Part shown: one piece after another, positions 24,419 through 32,723 of the stretch
Position numbering within the stretch: the stretch's first letter is position 1
Layout: each line of letters opens with the position of its first letter
DNA from: CAYFRC01 sp050946115
GTDB lineage: Bacteria; Bacillota; Clostridia; Christensenellales; Aristaeellaceae
Assembly (NCBI GenBank): GCA_050946115.1
Contig: JBMNUF010000014.1
Location: 1-50,483, forward strand
Length of the DNA: 50,483 nt
Direction of reading: 5' to 3'
The notes under the pieces: model-generated
Database searches by the model: none
Told to the model about the DNA's origin: nothing
What the model saw: only the letters and a program-made list of their open reading frames with translations
Program-made: the position numbers and the translations under genes

Positions 24419-25681
24419 TTACTTTTTGAGGAACTTCGGAACGTCGCTGGAAAAGCCGCGCCGCTGCGGCCGCGCGCTGTTTTCCATGGAGCGATCGCTG
24501 TATACCTTCTCCTGCGGCTTTGCCTCCTCTGGCGCTTCCTCTTCCTTTTCGGCGGCGAGGTAGCTGCGCCTTGCGGAGCGCCTCTCCCCGCTGTCGCTAA
24601 AGAGCGGGTTCTGGTCGGCATCGTCCGCGCGGCGGGGCGTGTATTTCGGCTGATACGCCTCGTCCACGGAGAAGCCCTCGAGCTTCTTGTCGCGGCGTTC
24701 GGGGCGAATGTCCCTCGGCGGGAAGGGCGTCTTTTCGAAGCCCGTCGCGATGACGGTGATGTGCACCTCGTCCTCGAGCGTATCGTCGATGCCCGCGCCG
24801 AAGATGATGTTCGATTCGGGGTCCGCCGCCTGCGTGATGAGCTGCGCCGCCTCATTGATGTCGATGATGGACATATCGCTGCCGCCGGTGATGTTGATGA
24901 GCACCGCCCGCGCGCCGTCGATGGTCGTCTCGAGCATGGGCGAGGAGATCGCCTGCTTCGCCGCGTCGATCATGCGGCTTTCGCCCTTGCCGACGCCGAT
25001 GCCCATGTGCGCGAGCCCGCGCGATTCCATGACGCTGCGCACGTCCGCAAAGTCGAGGTTGATGAGCGACGGCACGGCGATCAGGTCGGAAATGCCCTGA
25101 ATGCCCTGGCGGAGCGTATCGTCCGCGATGCGGAACGCCTCCGTCATGGTCGTGCCCTTGGTGACGACCTGAAGCAGCCTGTCGTTGGGCACGACGACCA
25201 GCGTATCCACGTTGATCTTGAGCTGCTCGATGCCCATTTCGGCATTTTTCATCCGCTGGCGACCCTCGAAAATGAAGGGCTTGGAAACCACGCCGATCGT
25301 GAGAATGCCCATGCTGCGCGCAACTTCCGCGATCACGGGCGCAGCACCGGTGCCCGTGCCGCCGCCCATGCCGCAGGTGATGAATACGAGGTCGCTGCCC
25401 TTGAGCAAGCCCGAAATCTCCTCGCGGCTCTCCTGCGCAGCCTGCTCGCCGATCTCCGGCTTCGCGCCCGCGCCGAGCCCCTTGGTGATCTTCTCCCCGA
25501 TCTGCACCTTTTTTTCCGCTTTGGAAAGGACAAGCGCCTGCTTATCCGTATTCACTGCGATAAAATCCACTCCGCGCAGCCCGGCATCGATCATGCGGTT
25601 GACCGCGTTCGTCCCCGCGCCGCCAACGCCGATGACCTTTATGGAAGCAAAATTCGTCTGCTCCACTTCGAACTCAAGCAC
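24419..25681 (-). CDS. ftsZ: Cell division protein FtsZ
   Basis: FtsZ is the tubulin-like GTPase that forms the division ring. The 420-residue protein has VIGVGGAGTNAVNRM near the start, the GTP-binding GGGTGTGAAPVIAE tubulin signature, the catalytic T7 loop NLDFADVRSVM, and IGVGKGESRM. After about residue 320 comes a long acidic and basic linker, then a C-terminal tail SSDVPKFLKK, the conserved peptide that binds FtsA and other partners. The start is GTG at 25681 with GAGGAGG upstream. It is 21 bases downstream of ftsA. Confidence 0.97.
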   Translation of the reverse strand: MLEFEVEQTNFASIKVIGVGGAGTNAVNRMIDAGLRGVDFIAVNTDKQALVLSKAEKKVQIGEKITKGLGAGAKPEIGEQAAQESREEISGLLKGSDLVFITCGMGGGTGTGAAPVIAEVARSMGILTIGVVSKPFIFEGRQRMKNAEMGIEQLKINVDTLVVVPNDRLLQVVTKGTTMTEAFRIADDTLRQGIQGISDLIAVPSLINLDFADVRSVMESRGLAHMGIGVGKGESRMIDAAKQAISSPMLETTIDGARAVLINITGGSDMSIIDINEAAQLITQAADPESNIIFGAGIDDTLEDEVHITVIATGFEKTPFPPRDIRPERRDKKLEGFSVDEAYQPKYTPRRADDADQNPLFSDSGERRSARRSYLAAEKEEEAPEEAKPQEKVYSDRSMENSARPQRRGFSSDVPKFLKK

Positions 25682-25702
25682 AAGGCATCCTCCTCGTCTA
25701 TA

Positions 25703-26941
25703 CTATGCTTTCTTCGTTTTTTGTTTCGTCCTGTTTATAAATCCCCTGACGCTGCCCAAGAGCCTCGCCGGGAACGAATCGTCCTCCAAGGGGCGGCTCT
25801 CGATGGAATCGAATACCAGATCCACGAGCCCCTGTGCCGAGGCGAACTGCCCGCTGTTGAGCTTGGTCGCGTGCAGAAGCGGCTGTTTCACCGCGCGGCG
25901 CAGGTATTCCGAAAGGAATTCCCGCATTCCGTTGATGCGCGAGAGCCCGCCCGTCAGGAACACCTGCGATTTATCCTGCAGGTCGTCCGCGGCCTCCTCC
26001 ATCGCGCTTTCGATCATTTGCGCGATCTCCTCCAGTTTGCCGCGCATGATCGTCTGCACCACGTCGTTTTTGAAGCGGATGCGCCGCCCGTTTTCCATGC
26101 GCACCTCGACATCCTTCAGCTCGTCGAAATCGGGATCGAAATCCGCCGTTCGCAATTTGAATTCGCGCTTGACGCGCTCGGCGCTCTTCATGGGAATCTG
26201 CAGGTTTTCCGCGAGCGCTGCGGTGATATGTCCGCAGCCGAGGGGCAATTCCGCGTGGTAGACGATCGCATCGCCCCTGACCACGGAGACCTCCGTGATG
26301 AGGTAGCCCCCGTCCACGAGGACGCTCGTCCTGTCCCTGTCGTCGTAATTCAGGAGCAGCATCGCCTCACCGAACGTCGGCGAGAGGAACCCGAGCACGG
26401 TGATGCCCAATTTCCCGAGCATCTCGCTGACTTCTTTCGTGAAAAACTCGTCGGCCAAGATGAAGCTCATGCGCGCGCGCAGCGTCTTTCCGCGCTGGTT
26501 GGAGGGGGACATGGTCTGCTTGCCCTCGTCCACCTGATACCACGCGGGGCTCCTGTGGATGACGACCGCGCCCTCCTCGGGAAGGCCCAGTTCCTCCGCC
26601 GCGGTATCGGCGACCGCGAGCAAGTCCTCCTCGGAGGGGTGCCCGCCCTCGCCGGTGATTTCCGTCTCCGCCACGCAGCACAGCGTCTTCAGGAAGCCGC
26701 TCGGAACGCCGACATACATCTCGCGAATGTGGGTCTTGGCTTCCAGCTCCGCCGCGCTCACGCTGTTGCGGATTGCCTCGATCACCTGCGCCCTGTCGTC
26801 GATCCAGTCGCCGTCCATCCAGCCGTTATACGGCACGTTCCCCGTGCCCAAAAAACTCAATTTGTTCAGACCGCCGCTTTCGGCGATCACCGTGACGATT
26901 TTACTCGTGCCAAAATCTATGGCCGCGATTGTGCTGTTCAT
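25703..26941 (-). CDS. ftsA: Cell division protein FtsA
   Basis: FtsA is the actin-like ATPase that tethers FtsZ to the membrane. It has 412 residues. Phosphate-1 motif IAAIDFGTSKIVTVI is at the N-terminus, and the phosphate-2 region reads SVLVDGGYLITEVSVV. The adenosine loop is VFLTGGLSRINGMREFL. The C-terminus ends with ARLLGSVRGFINRTKQKTKKA-type sequence, an amphipathic membrane-targeting helix rich in Lys/Arg. It has its own promoter at 26980 and directly precedes ftsZ, the usual arrangement. Compared with the family, the 1C domain region is present and nothing is truncated. Confidence 0.93.
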   Translation of the reverse strand: MNSTIAAIDFGTSKIVTVIAESGGLNKLSFLGTGNVPYNGWMDGDWIDDRAQVIEAIRNSVSAAELEAKTHIREMYVGVPSGFLKTLCCVAETEITGEGGHPSEEDLLAVADTAAEELGLPEEGAVVIHRSPAWYQVDEGKQTMSPSNQRGKTLRARMSFILADEFFTKEVSEMLGKLGITVLGFLSPTFGEAMLLLNYDDRDRTSVLVDGGYLITEVSVVRGDAIVYHAELPLGCGHITAALAENLQIPMKSAERVKREFKLRTADFDPDFDELKDVEVRMENGRRIRFKNDVVQTIMRGKLEEIAQMIESAMEEAADDLQDKSQVFLTGGLSRINGMREFLSEYLRRAVKQPLLHATKLNSGQFASAQGLVDLVFDSIESRPLEDDSFPARLLGSVRGFINRTKQKTKKA

Positions 26942-26979
26942 GTGTGGTCGCCTGCCTTATGATAATCCATTCTCATACT

Positions 26980-27007
26980 ATTATACAGGATTTTTTCAAT
27001 ATTGCAA
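26980..27007 (-). promoter_or_regulatory. Promoter of ftsA-ftsZ
   Basis: On the minus strand TTGCAA (27002-27007) and TATAAT (26980-26985) are 16 bp apart, in the 119-bp gap between ftsQ and ftsA. It allows ftsAZ expression separate from the upstream cell-wall genes. Confidence 0.65.
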
Positions 27008-27060
27008 ATAGTTTTTTCCAATTTCAACGTTAATTCCCTCCAAAACAGGGGCAGTATCGC

Positions 27061-27810
27061 CTATTTCTGCGAATAATACGCCTTGTCGCCGAGCGATACG
27101 TCGATCGTGCCCTTGGTATTGCCCTGATTCTTCTGGTCCTTGTAGCAAATCTTGGCGAGACGGATCTTTTCCTCGACGTTTTCCCGATCCCCGATCTTGA
27201 TGCGCATCCCGCTCGGCGCGATGAGGACGATGCTGTCCAGATTGTGCAGCAGCACCTCTTTTACCGTGCTCGCGACGTTCTGGCTATATATCGCCTGCAC
27301 GACGCTTCGGAACGATTCGAGCGCGCCCACGGTAGGGCAGCCGATCGATCGTCCGACATCGTAGGTGGATATGTCAAGCCCCGAAACGCGCGGCACGGCA
27401 TATGCCTTTTGGATCGACGCGTGTTCGATTACATAGCCGTATTCGTCCAGCACCAATGCCACGCCCGCGCATTCGCACACGGCGTGCGGCGTGCATTCGC
27501 GCACGGCGAGCGTAAGCGTGTCGGGATAGATGACCTTCGCCTCAACGAGACGCACGCTGTCCTGCGCGTCAAACGCCTTCTCGATCTTTTCGACCGATAC
27601 GGAGAAGATGCTCTGCCCGGGGGAAATCTTCGCCTTGCGGATGACGTCGTCGTCCGAAAGGTAGTTGTTGCCCGATACGACGATGTTGCGCAGGATATAC
27701 ACGTTTTTGCCGAGGACGACGGCAATCAGGATGAGCGCTATCGCGACAATGATCGGAATGTGGGCGCTCCGTTCCTTTTTCTTGCCGCGAAACTTCGTGA
27801 TGGTCGTCAT
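27061..27810 (-). CDS. ftsQ: Cell division protein FtsQ/DivIB
   Basis: A 249-residue bitopic protein of the divisome. A basic cytoplasmic tail (FRGKKKERS) is followed by one membrane helix (HIPIIVAIALILIAVVLG). A POTRA domain follows, NIVVSGNNYLSDDDVIRKAKI, with the conserved ISPGQSIFSVSVEKIEKAF segment. The remaining FtsQ/DivIB domain (AVCECAGVALVLDEYGYVI) is typical. The ATG overlaps the murD stop (ATGA), so translation is coupled. In most Firmicutes ftsW and murG or murB lie between murD and this gene; here they do not. Confidence 0.9.
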   Translation of the reverse strand: MTTITKFRGKKKERSAHIPIIVAIALILIAVVLGKNVYILRNIVVSGNNYLSDDDVIRKAKISPGQSIFSVSVEKIEKAFDAQDSVRLVEAKVIYPDTLTLAVRECTPHAVCECAGVALVLDEYGYVIEHASIQKAYAVPRVSGLDISTYDVGRSIGCPTVGALESFRSVVQAIYSQNVASTVKEVLLHNLDSIVLIAPSGMRIKIGDRENVEEKIRLAKICYKDQKNQGNTKGTIDVSLGDKAYYSQK

Positions 27811-29165
27811 GTCCGCATCCCGAAAACGATGTCCTTAAAGACCTCGCCCCTGTGCTCGTAATCGCGGAACATATCAAAGCTCGCGCAGGCAGGCGACAAC
27901 AGCACGTTCCAGCCCGCATCCGCCATGCCCTTCGCCGTTTCGACCGCGCGCGCGAAATCGTACCCGCAGCGCGCATAGATGGGAAGGTTCGCCTCGTCAA
28001 ACGCCCTTTGCAGCTGATCCGCCGTTTCGCCGATCAGAACCGCCTTTTTGACGAAGCTTCTTTTGATTATGTTCACGAGCGGAACCATGGATACGTTTTT
28101 GTCAGAACCGCCCAAGATGATGACGGTCGGCCGATCCATGGCCTCGATCGCCTTGATCGTGGAATCGACGTTGGTGCCCTTGGAGTCGTTGATATAGCGG
28201 ATGCCGCCCAATTCCCGCACGAACTCGATGCGGTGTTCCGCGCCCCGAAACGTCTGAAGCGCTTCTGCGATGACCCGTTCCTTCACGCACGCGCACCGCG
28301 CGATCGCGACCGCTGCGAGCGCATTTTCGAGGTTGTGCGCGCCGGGAATGGCGAGATCGGACACCTTTCCGTAGGCGGCGCTTTTGTTCGCCGTGCCGAA
28401 AAGGATAGTATCGCCCGAAACGAACGCGCCGAAGGGCGGAACCTCCCTGCGCGAAAACCACACGACGCGGCTCTTTGCCGCATTCGCCATGGTTCGCAGG
28501 GCGGAATCGTCGTAATTGAGCACGAGAAAGTCACTTTCGTTTTGATTTCCGAAGATTTTTGCCTTTTGCGCGATGTATGTTTCCATCGTGTGGTGGCGGT
28601 TTAAGTGATCCTCCGTGATGTTCAGGATCGCGGCGATATGCGGATGAAACGAATGCGCCGTCTCCATCTGAAACGACGAAACCTCGCACACCGCGACATC
28701 CTCCGGCTCCGTCGTATCGGCGATTTCGGAAAACGGGTCGCCGATGTTGCCCACGACATGGGTTTTCCTGCCCGCCGCGCGCAATATTTCGCCGACCAAC
28801 ATGGTGGTCGTCGTCTTGCCGTTCGTTCCAGTGATCGCGAGAAGCTCGGCCCTGTTATAGCGGTACGCAAGCTCCAGCTCCCCGATCAGCTCTATGCCCT
28901 TTTCTTCCGCGGCTTTGACGACGGGGTGTTCGATGGGAACGCCCGGGCTAATTACTGCGAGCGAAACGCCATCCAATAGCGCCTCCGCTTTTTCGCCGAG
29001 CCTCCATTCGATGCGGGGCATTTTCAGGCAATCGAGTTCCCCCGAAAAGGCGTCCGCGCCCTTTTGGTCGTTGATGCGCACGCGATAGCCGTTTCGGGCG
29101 AGCAAGAGCGCTGATGCGACGCCGCTTTTCGCCATGCCGACCACGAGCGCAAGTTTCTCCGCCAT
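27807..29165 (-). CDS. murD: UDP-N-acetylmuramoyl-L-alanine:D-glutamate ligase MurD
   Basis: MurD adds D-glutamate to UDP-MurNAc-L-Ala in the cytoplasm. It has 452 residues. The N-terminal Rossmann-like uridine domain reads LALVVGMAKSGVASALLL, the ATP loop is GTNGKTTTTMLV, and NITEDHLNRHHTMETY carries the conserved His/Asp region. The C-terminal ligase domain has YINDSKGTNVDSTIKAIEA and ILGGSDKN. All are standard MurD hallmarks. GAGG lies ahead of the ATG. It follows mraY by 9 bases. Confidence 0.96.
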   Translation of the reverse strand: MAEKLALVVGMAKSGVASALLLARNGYRVRINDQKGADAFSGELDCLKMPRIEWRLGEKAEALLDGVSLAVISPGVPIEHPVVKAAEEKGIELIGELELAYRYNRAELLAITGTNGKTTTTMLVGEILRAAGRKTHVVGNIGDPFSEIADTTEPEDVAVCEVSSFQMETAHSFHPHIAAILNITEDHLNRHHTMETYIAQKAKIFGNQNESDFLVLNYDDSALRTMANAAKSRVVWFSRREVPPFGAFVSGDTILFGTANKSAAYGKVSDLAIPGAHNLENALAAVAIARCACVKERVIAEALQTFRGAEHRIEFVRELGGIRYINDSKGTNVDSTIKAIEAMDRPTVIILGGSDKNVSMVPLVNIIKRSFVKKAVLIGETADQLQRAFDEANLPIYARCGYDFARAVETAKGMADAGWNVLLSPACASFDMFRDYEHRGEVFKDIVFGMRT

Positions 29166-29174
29166 GTCCTCACC

Positions 29175-30167
29175 TCAAGAAAATGCGCACAGGCACAAAA
29201 GGCACAATATGATCGTCGAGATCGCGTACATCGCGACGATCTTCGTTTCCTTCATGCCCGAAAGCTCGAAATGATGATGCAGCGGCGCCATGCGAAACAC
29301 GCGCTTGCCGTGCGTCAGTTTGAAATACCCGATCTGAATGATGTCCGAAAGGGTCGATACGAGCATCGCGAGGCACAATATCGGGATGTAAAGCGTAAGC
29401 CCCGTGACCAGCGCATAGCCTGCGACCGCGCCACCGATCGCAAACGCGCCGACATCGCCCATGAAGACCTGTGCCGGATGCGAATTGAACAAGAGAAAGC
29501 CCAGCAACGCGCCGCAAGCAGATGCGGCAAACACGGCGAGGTTCATTTCATCCGCCGCAGATACGCCTTCCATTTTCGCCGCGACCAGCATGCTGATTAC
29601 GGAAAACGCCGCGAAGTTGACGGCGGAGCAGCTTCCGAGCAGTCCGTCCAGCCCGTCCAAAAGGTTCGCGCTGTTGACGATGCCCACCATCACAAACACC
29701 GTGGCGGGGATGAAAAACCAGCCGAGGTCCCACACTCTGTCCGTAAACGGGATCTTCCACGCACTGCCGATGTCGGAAAAATATGCCCAAAGCGCAAAGC
29801 CCAACGCAATCGCGACCTGCGGCAGGATTTTCTGCATGGGCGTAAGCCCCAACGAGCGCTTTTTGTGTACCTTGATGAAGTCGTCCGCAAAGCCGACCGC
29901 GCCGAAGAGGAGCGTAGACAGCGCCGCCGCAAGAAACCTCCCCCACCGCGCCTCGCCATATGCCGCAACGAGGGGCACTATCAGCATCGGCACGGCGAAA
30001 AGGATACCGCCCATCGTGGGCGTACCCTGCTTCGCCTTATGGGAATCCGGGCCGAGATCGTAAATGGTCTGCCCGAATCTCATCTTCCGCAGCCACGGGA
30101 TCACAAACGGCGCAGGCGCCGCTGCGATCGCAAAGGAAGCGACCGCCGTCAACAGTACCCTCGTCAT
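29175..30167 (-). CDS. mraY: Phospho-N-acetylmuramoyl-pentapeptide-transferase MraY
   Basis: MraY transfers phospho-MurNAc-pentapeptide to undecaprenyl phosphate, forming lipid I at the membrane. It has 330 residues and about ten helices. Conserved blocks are KQGTPTMGGILF, the catalytic-loop Asp pair at GFADDFIKV, NLLDGLDGLLG with the metal-binding Asp, and the histidine-rich APLHHHFELSG. The start overlaps the murE stop by four bases. murF, which normally separates murE and mraY, is absent. Confidence 0.97.
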   Translation of the reverse strand: MTRVLLTAVASFAIAAAPAPFVIPWLRKMRFGQTIYDLGPDSHKAKQGTPTMGGILFAVPMLIVPLVAAYGEARWGRFLAAALSTLLFGAVGFADDFIKVHKKRSLGLTPMQKILPQVAIALGFALWAYFSDIGSAWKIPFTDRVWDLGWFFIPATVFVMVGIVNSANLLDGLDGLLGSCSAVNFAAFSVISMLVAAKMEGVSAADEMNLAVFAASACGALLGFLLFNSHPAQVFMGDVGAFAIGGAVAGYALVTGLTLYIPILCLAMLVSTLSDIIQIGYFKLTHGKRVFRMAPLHHHFELSGMKETKIVAMYAISTIILCLLCLCAFS

Positions 30168-31636
30168 ACGCCCTGCGCCTCCCCGGCAATTTCCTTCAGC
30201 AATTCCTGTACGACGATTTTTTCATCGAAGGGGTATTTCACGCCCTTGATCTCCTGATATGTCTCATGGCCCTTGCCCGCGAGCACGATCACGTCGCCCT
30301 CTCGCGCCATCTTGAGCGCGATCTTGATCGCGGCGCGGCGGTTTTCGATGACCGTATACGCGCCCTGTGTGCGGCGCATTCCGCGCTCTATCTCGTCGAT
30401 GATGCGATACGGGTCCTCGCCGCGCGGATTGTCGCTCGTCAGGATGGAGAAATCCGCGAGCCTGCCGCCGATCTCGCCCATCATCGGGCGCTTTTCGTGG
30501 TCCCTGTCGCCACCGCAGCCGAACAGGGCGATCAGGCGCGCCTTCGCCGTCTGTCGCACGGTCGCCAGGATGTTTTCGAGCGCGTCCGGCGAGTGGGCAT
30601 AGTCCAAAATCACGCGGTAATTCGTGTCCGTATCCAAAAGCTCGATCCTTCCGGGGACGCTCGCGATCGAGGCGAGTCCCTTTGCGATGTCCTCGCCCGA
30701 AACGCCCAGCACGTCGCAGATCGCGGCCGCCATCATGCTGTTGTAGACGTTGAAAATGCCCGTCAGGCGCAGCTTGATTTCCACGCTGTAGCGCTTATAA
30801 AACGACAGCAGGTATTCCACGCCGCGCTCCGCGGGCTCGATATTCTTCGCGAAGATATCGCTTTTTTTGCGGATCGCGATGGGATATGCGGGGACATTTA
30901 CGCCCTGCATCGCCTCGCACACCGATTCGTTATCGGCATTGTAGATCGCGACGCGACAGCACTTTTCGTCGAAAAGCCTCATCTTTGCCCCAAGATAGGT
31001 ATCCATATCGCGGAAGAAATCCAGATGATCCTGCGATAGGTTCGTAAACGCGGCGACCTCGAAGAAGATTCCCTCCATTTTCCGCAGCGCCAGCGCGTGC
31101 GCGGAGACCTCCATCACGACGTATTCCACGCCCGCATCCGCCATTTGGCGAAGCAGCGAATGGAAATCGACCGGGTCGGGCGTGGTGAGATTGCTGGGAA
31201 TCTCCTCCTGCCCGATCATGGAGCAGACCGTTCCGATCATGCCCACCTTGTGCCCCGCTTCTTCCAAAATGGATTTGACGAGGAAGCTCGTAGTCGTCTT
31301 CCCCTTGGTGCCGGTGATGCCGATGATCTTCATCTGTTTCGCCGGCTCGCCGTAGAACGCGGATGCGATGTAGCTCAGCGCCTCGCGCACATCTTTCACG
31401 AGCACCTGCGCGCAGTCGATGTCCAAATACCGTTCGACGACGAGCGCCGCCGCGCCTTTTTCGACGGCCTGCGGCGCAAAATCGTGCGCGTCCACGCGGA
31501 GTCCCCGTATGCAAAAAAACATCGCGCCTGGTTGCGCCGTGCGCGAGTCCGTGCAGAGGGAGGCGATCTCCTTCTGCACGTCGCCCCTCGTGCCCAGACA
31601 GTTCGGAAGGGTTTTCGTCAGTTCTATAACCGTCAT
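30164..31636 (-). CDS. murE: UDP-MurNAc-tripeptide synthetase MurE, meso-DAP type
   Basis: MurE adds the third amino acid of the peptidoglycan stem peptide. It has 490 residues. The N-terminus contains DSRTAQPGAMFFCIRG, the ATP loop is GTKGKTTTSFLVK, and EVSAHALALRK, NLSQDHLDFF and CGGDRDHEKRPMMG follow in order. The substrate motif reads DNPR (TSDNPRGEDPYRI). In known enzymes this selects meso-diaminopimelate, whereas lysine enzymes differ at the Arg. This supports DAP-type peptidoglycan. ATG 31636 has GAGG 8 bases upstream; the GTG at 31645 lies on that site. It follows ftsL by 19 bases. Confidence 0.96.
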   Translation of the reverse strand: MTVIELTKTLPNCLGTRGDVQKEIASLCTDSRTAQPGAMFFCIRGLRVDAHDFAPQAVEKGAAALVVERYLDIDCAQVLVKDVREALSYIASAFYGEPAKQMKIIGITGTKGKTTTSFLVKSILEEAGHKVGMIGTVCSMIGQEEIPSNLTTPDPVDFHSLLRQMADAGVEYVVMEVSAHALALRKMEGIFFEVAAFTNLSQDHLDFFRDMDTYLGAKMRLFDEKCCRVAIYNADNESVCEAMQGVNVPAYPIAIRKKSDIFAKNIEPAERGVEYLLSFYKRYSVEIKLRLTGIFNVYNSMMAAAICDVLGVSGEDIAKGLASIASVPGRIELLDTDTNYRVILDYAHSPDALENILATVRQTAKARLIALFGCGGDRDHEKRPMMGEIGGRLADFSILTSDNPRGEDPYRIIDEIERGMRRTQGAYTVIENRRAAIKIALKMAREGDVIVLAGKGHETYQEIKGVKYPFDEKIVVQELLKEIAGEAQGV

Positions 31637-31655
31637 GCTGCGCACCTCAATTCTC

Positions 31656-32036
31656 TTATCTTCGGCTGATCATCACGGTTTTCACGGATTCGTCCCGCGC
31701 AGAGATCATGCCGATCGCATTCGCTTCGTCGCGAATGCGGCTTTCGTTCAGGCAATACTCGGTATAGCTCATTTCGAGCATTTCGTACTGGCTCTCGAGC
31801 TTGGCGAGCGTCGTCTCGAGCGTGCGCACTTTTTGGATCGCGGAATACAGCGCGACAAAGCGCGTCACGAGCGCGATCGCTGCGACGACGATCACGACCG
31901 TCGAAAGGACGATCATGACGTTATTCGATTGCGGCTCATCTTTCCTGCGCTTTCCCGCATCATACAGGCGCAGGTGTCCCTCGCGTCGCTGCGGTTGCGG
32001 CGCAAATGCCGCACCGGCAGATCTCCCTCTTGCCAT
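31656..32036 (-). CDS. ftsL: FtsL-like divisome protein
   Basis: A 126-residue bitopic protein in the ftsL position. A basic cytoplasmic tail of about 40 residues leads into one helix, VMIVLSTVVIVVAAIALVTRF. A short coiled coil follows (IQKVRTLETTLAKLESQYEML) and then SRIRDEANAIGM, where FtsL and DivIC proteins have their conserved helix end. Sequence identity in this family is always low, so position and shape carry the call; DivIC is the alternative. GAGG precedes the ATG. It lies between mraZ and murE, with rsmH and ftsI missing on either side. Confidence 0.8.
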   Translation of the reverse strand: MARGRSAGAAFAPQPQRREGHLRLYDAGKRRKDEPQSNNVMIVLSTVVIVVAAIALVTRFVALYSAIQKVRTLETTLAKLESQYEMLEMSYTEYCLNESRIRDEANAIGMISARDESVKTVMISRR

Positions 32037-32054
32037 CGTAACGACCTCTTTGCC

Positions 32055-32510
32055 TTAGTTTTTTGAATAGTATTTCTCGCACACGTAGTCCGAGAGCTCG
32101 CCGATCTCGTCCTGCGGACGTCCGTTCTCCCGCATGAAGCGCTCTTCATCCCAGATTTCGAGGCTTTCGCCCATGCCGACAAAGCGGATTTCCCTGCCGG
32201 AGAAGACCATGTCCCTCAAGGTTTGCGGGATCAGTACACGCCCCTGCGCGTCCATGCGGCTGTTCGGAAAGGCGTTTCCGAGCACATAGCGCACGTATTT
32301 CCTGCCCTTTTTGTCCGTGCGCGGAATCTGCGCCAATTCCGCTTCGATTTTCTCCCAGCTCTCCAAAGGGTACAGCTCCACGGAGGAAAAGTCGCTGTTC
32401 ATGCCGATCGTGAACATATCGCCCAAGAATGCGCGATATTCGTTGGGAATCGTGGCGCGCCCCTTGGCGTCGAGCGCGTATTTTTGGTTGCCCGCAAACG
32501 ATCTCGCCAT
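32055..32510 (-). CDS. mraZ: Transcriptional regulator MraZ
   Basis: MraZ is a ring-forming AbrB-fold DNA-binding protein that controls the dcw cluster. It has 151 residues with the two duplicated SpoVT/AbrB-like units: NQKYALDAKGRATIPNEYRA and NSRMDAQGRVLIPQTLRD. Both DxKGR/DAQGR and IP motifs are intact. ATG 32510 has AAGGAGG 7 bases upstream; the longer reading from 32573 runs into the promoter. Five GTGG boxes stand upstream at 32550-32595, matching the known MraZ operator and indicating autoregulation. Confidence 0.95.
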   Translation of the reverse strand: MARSFAGNQKYALDAKGRATIPNEYRAFLGDMFTIGMNSDFSSVELYPLESWEKIEAELAQIPRTDKKGRKYVRYVLGNAFPNSRMDAQGRVLIPQTLRDMVFSGREIRFVGMGESLEIWDEERFMRENGRPQDEIGELSDYVCEKYYSKN

Positions 32511-32543
32511 TATGCGACCTCCTTCCGCAGCTTTTAGGATTCC

Positions 32544-32595
32544 ATTATACCACGTTTCTCCACTTTGCGCCACATTTCCCCACTAAAAACCCCAC
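32544..32595 (-). promoter_or_regulatory. mraZ promoter -10 and array of MraZ boxes
   Basis: On the minus strand five GTGG boxes lie at 32592-32595, 32580-32583, 32570-32573, 32560-32563 and 32550-32553, spaced 12, 10, 10 and 10 bp. The last touches a TATAAT -10 box at 32544-32549. The expected -35 position reads TGGCGC, a poor match. MraZ is known to bind direct GTGG repeats with about 10-bp period, so the site is well supported. Confidence 0.85.
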
Positions 32596-32596
32596 T

Positions 32597-32632
32597 TTTT
32601 CTATGTTAAAATTTAGATTTTTACATAGAAAA
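32597..32632. promoter_or_regulatory. 36-bp AT-rich palindrome between mraZ and the fucosidase gene
   Basis: Two 16-base arms (left TTTTCTATGT..., right ...ACATAGAAAA) pair with a single T-T mismatch around a TTAG loop. It lies directly beyond the MraZ boxes and before the fucosidase promoter. It could be an operator for an unknown regulator, or part of a terminator with the neighbouring GC hairpin. Confidence 0.5.
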
Positions 32633-32657
32633 CGGGCGCGTGGCATTCCGCGCCCGT
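32628..32657 (-). terminator. GC hairpin with T run on the minus strand
   Basis: ACGGGCGCG (32632-32640) pairs with CGCGCCCGT (32649-32657), and on the minus strand TTTTC follows. It would stop antisense transcripts from the fucosidase side before they reach the mraZ promoter. Confidence 0.5.
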
Positions 32658-32660
32658 CGT

Positions 32661-32689
32661 TTGACACTTCCCCGCCCATATGGTATACT
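32661..32689 (+). promoter_or_regulatory. Promoter of the alpha-L-fucosidase gene
   Basis: TTGACA (32661-32666) and TATACT (32684-32689) are exactly 17 bp apart, 35 bases before the fucosidase start codon. Confidence 0.8.
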
Positions 32690-32723
32690 ATAATTGGCAA
32701 TAAATAACATAGGAGGGAACACT

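Noticed and set aside
24248..26962. 904-codon plus-strand frame opposite ftsZ and ftsA
   Set aside because: It is antisense to two unmistakable division genes, rich in Arg, His and Asp, with no ribosome site or known domain.
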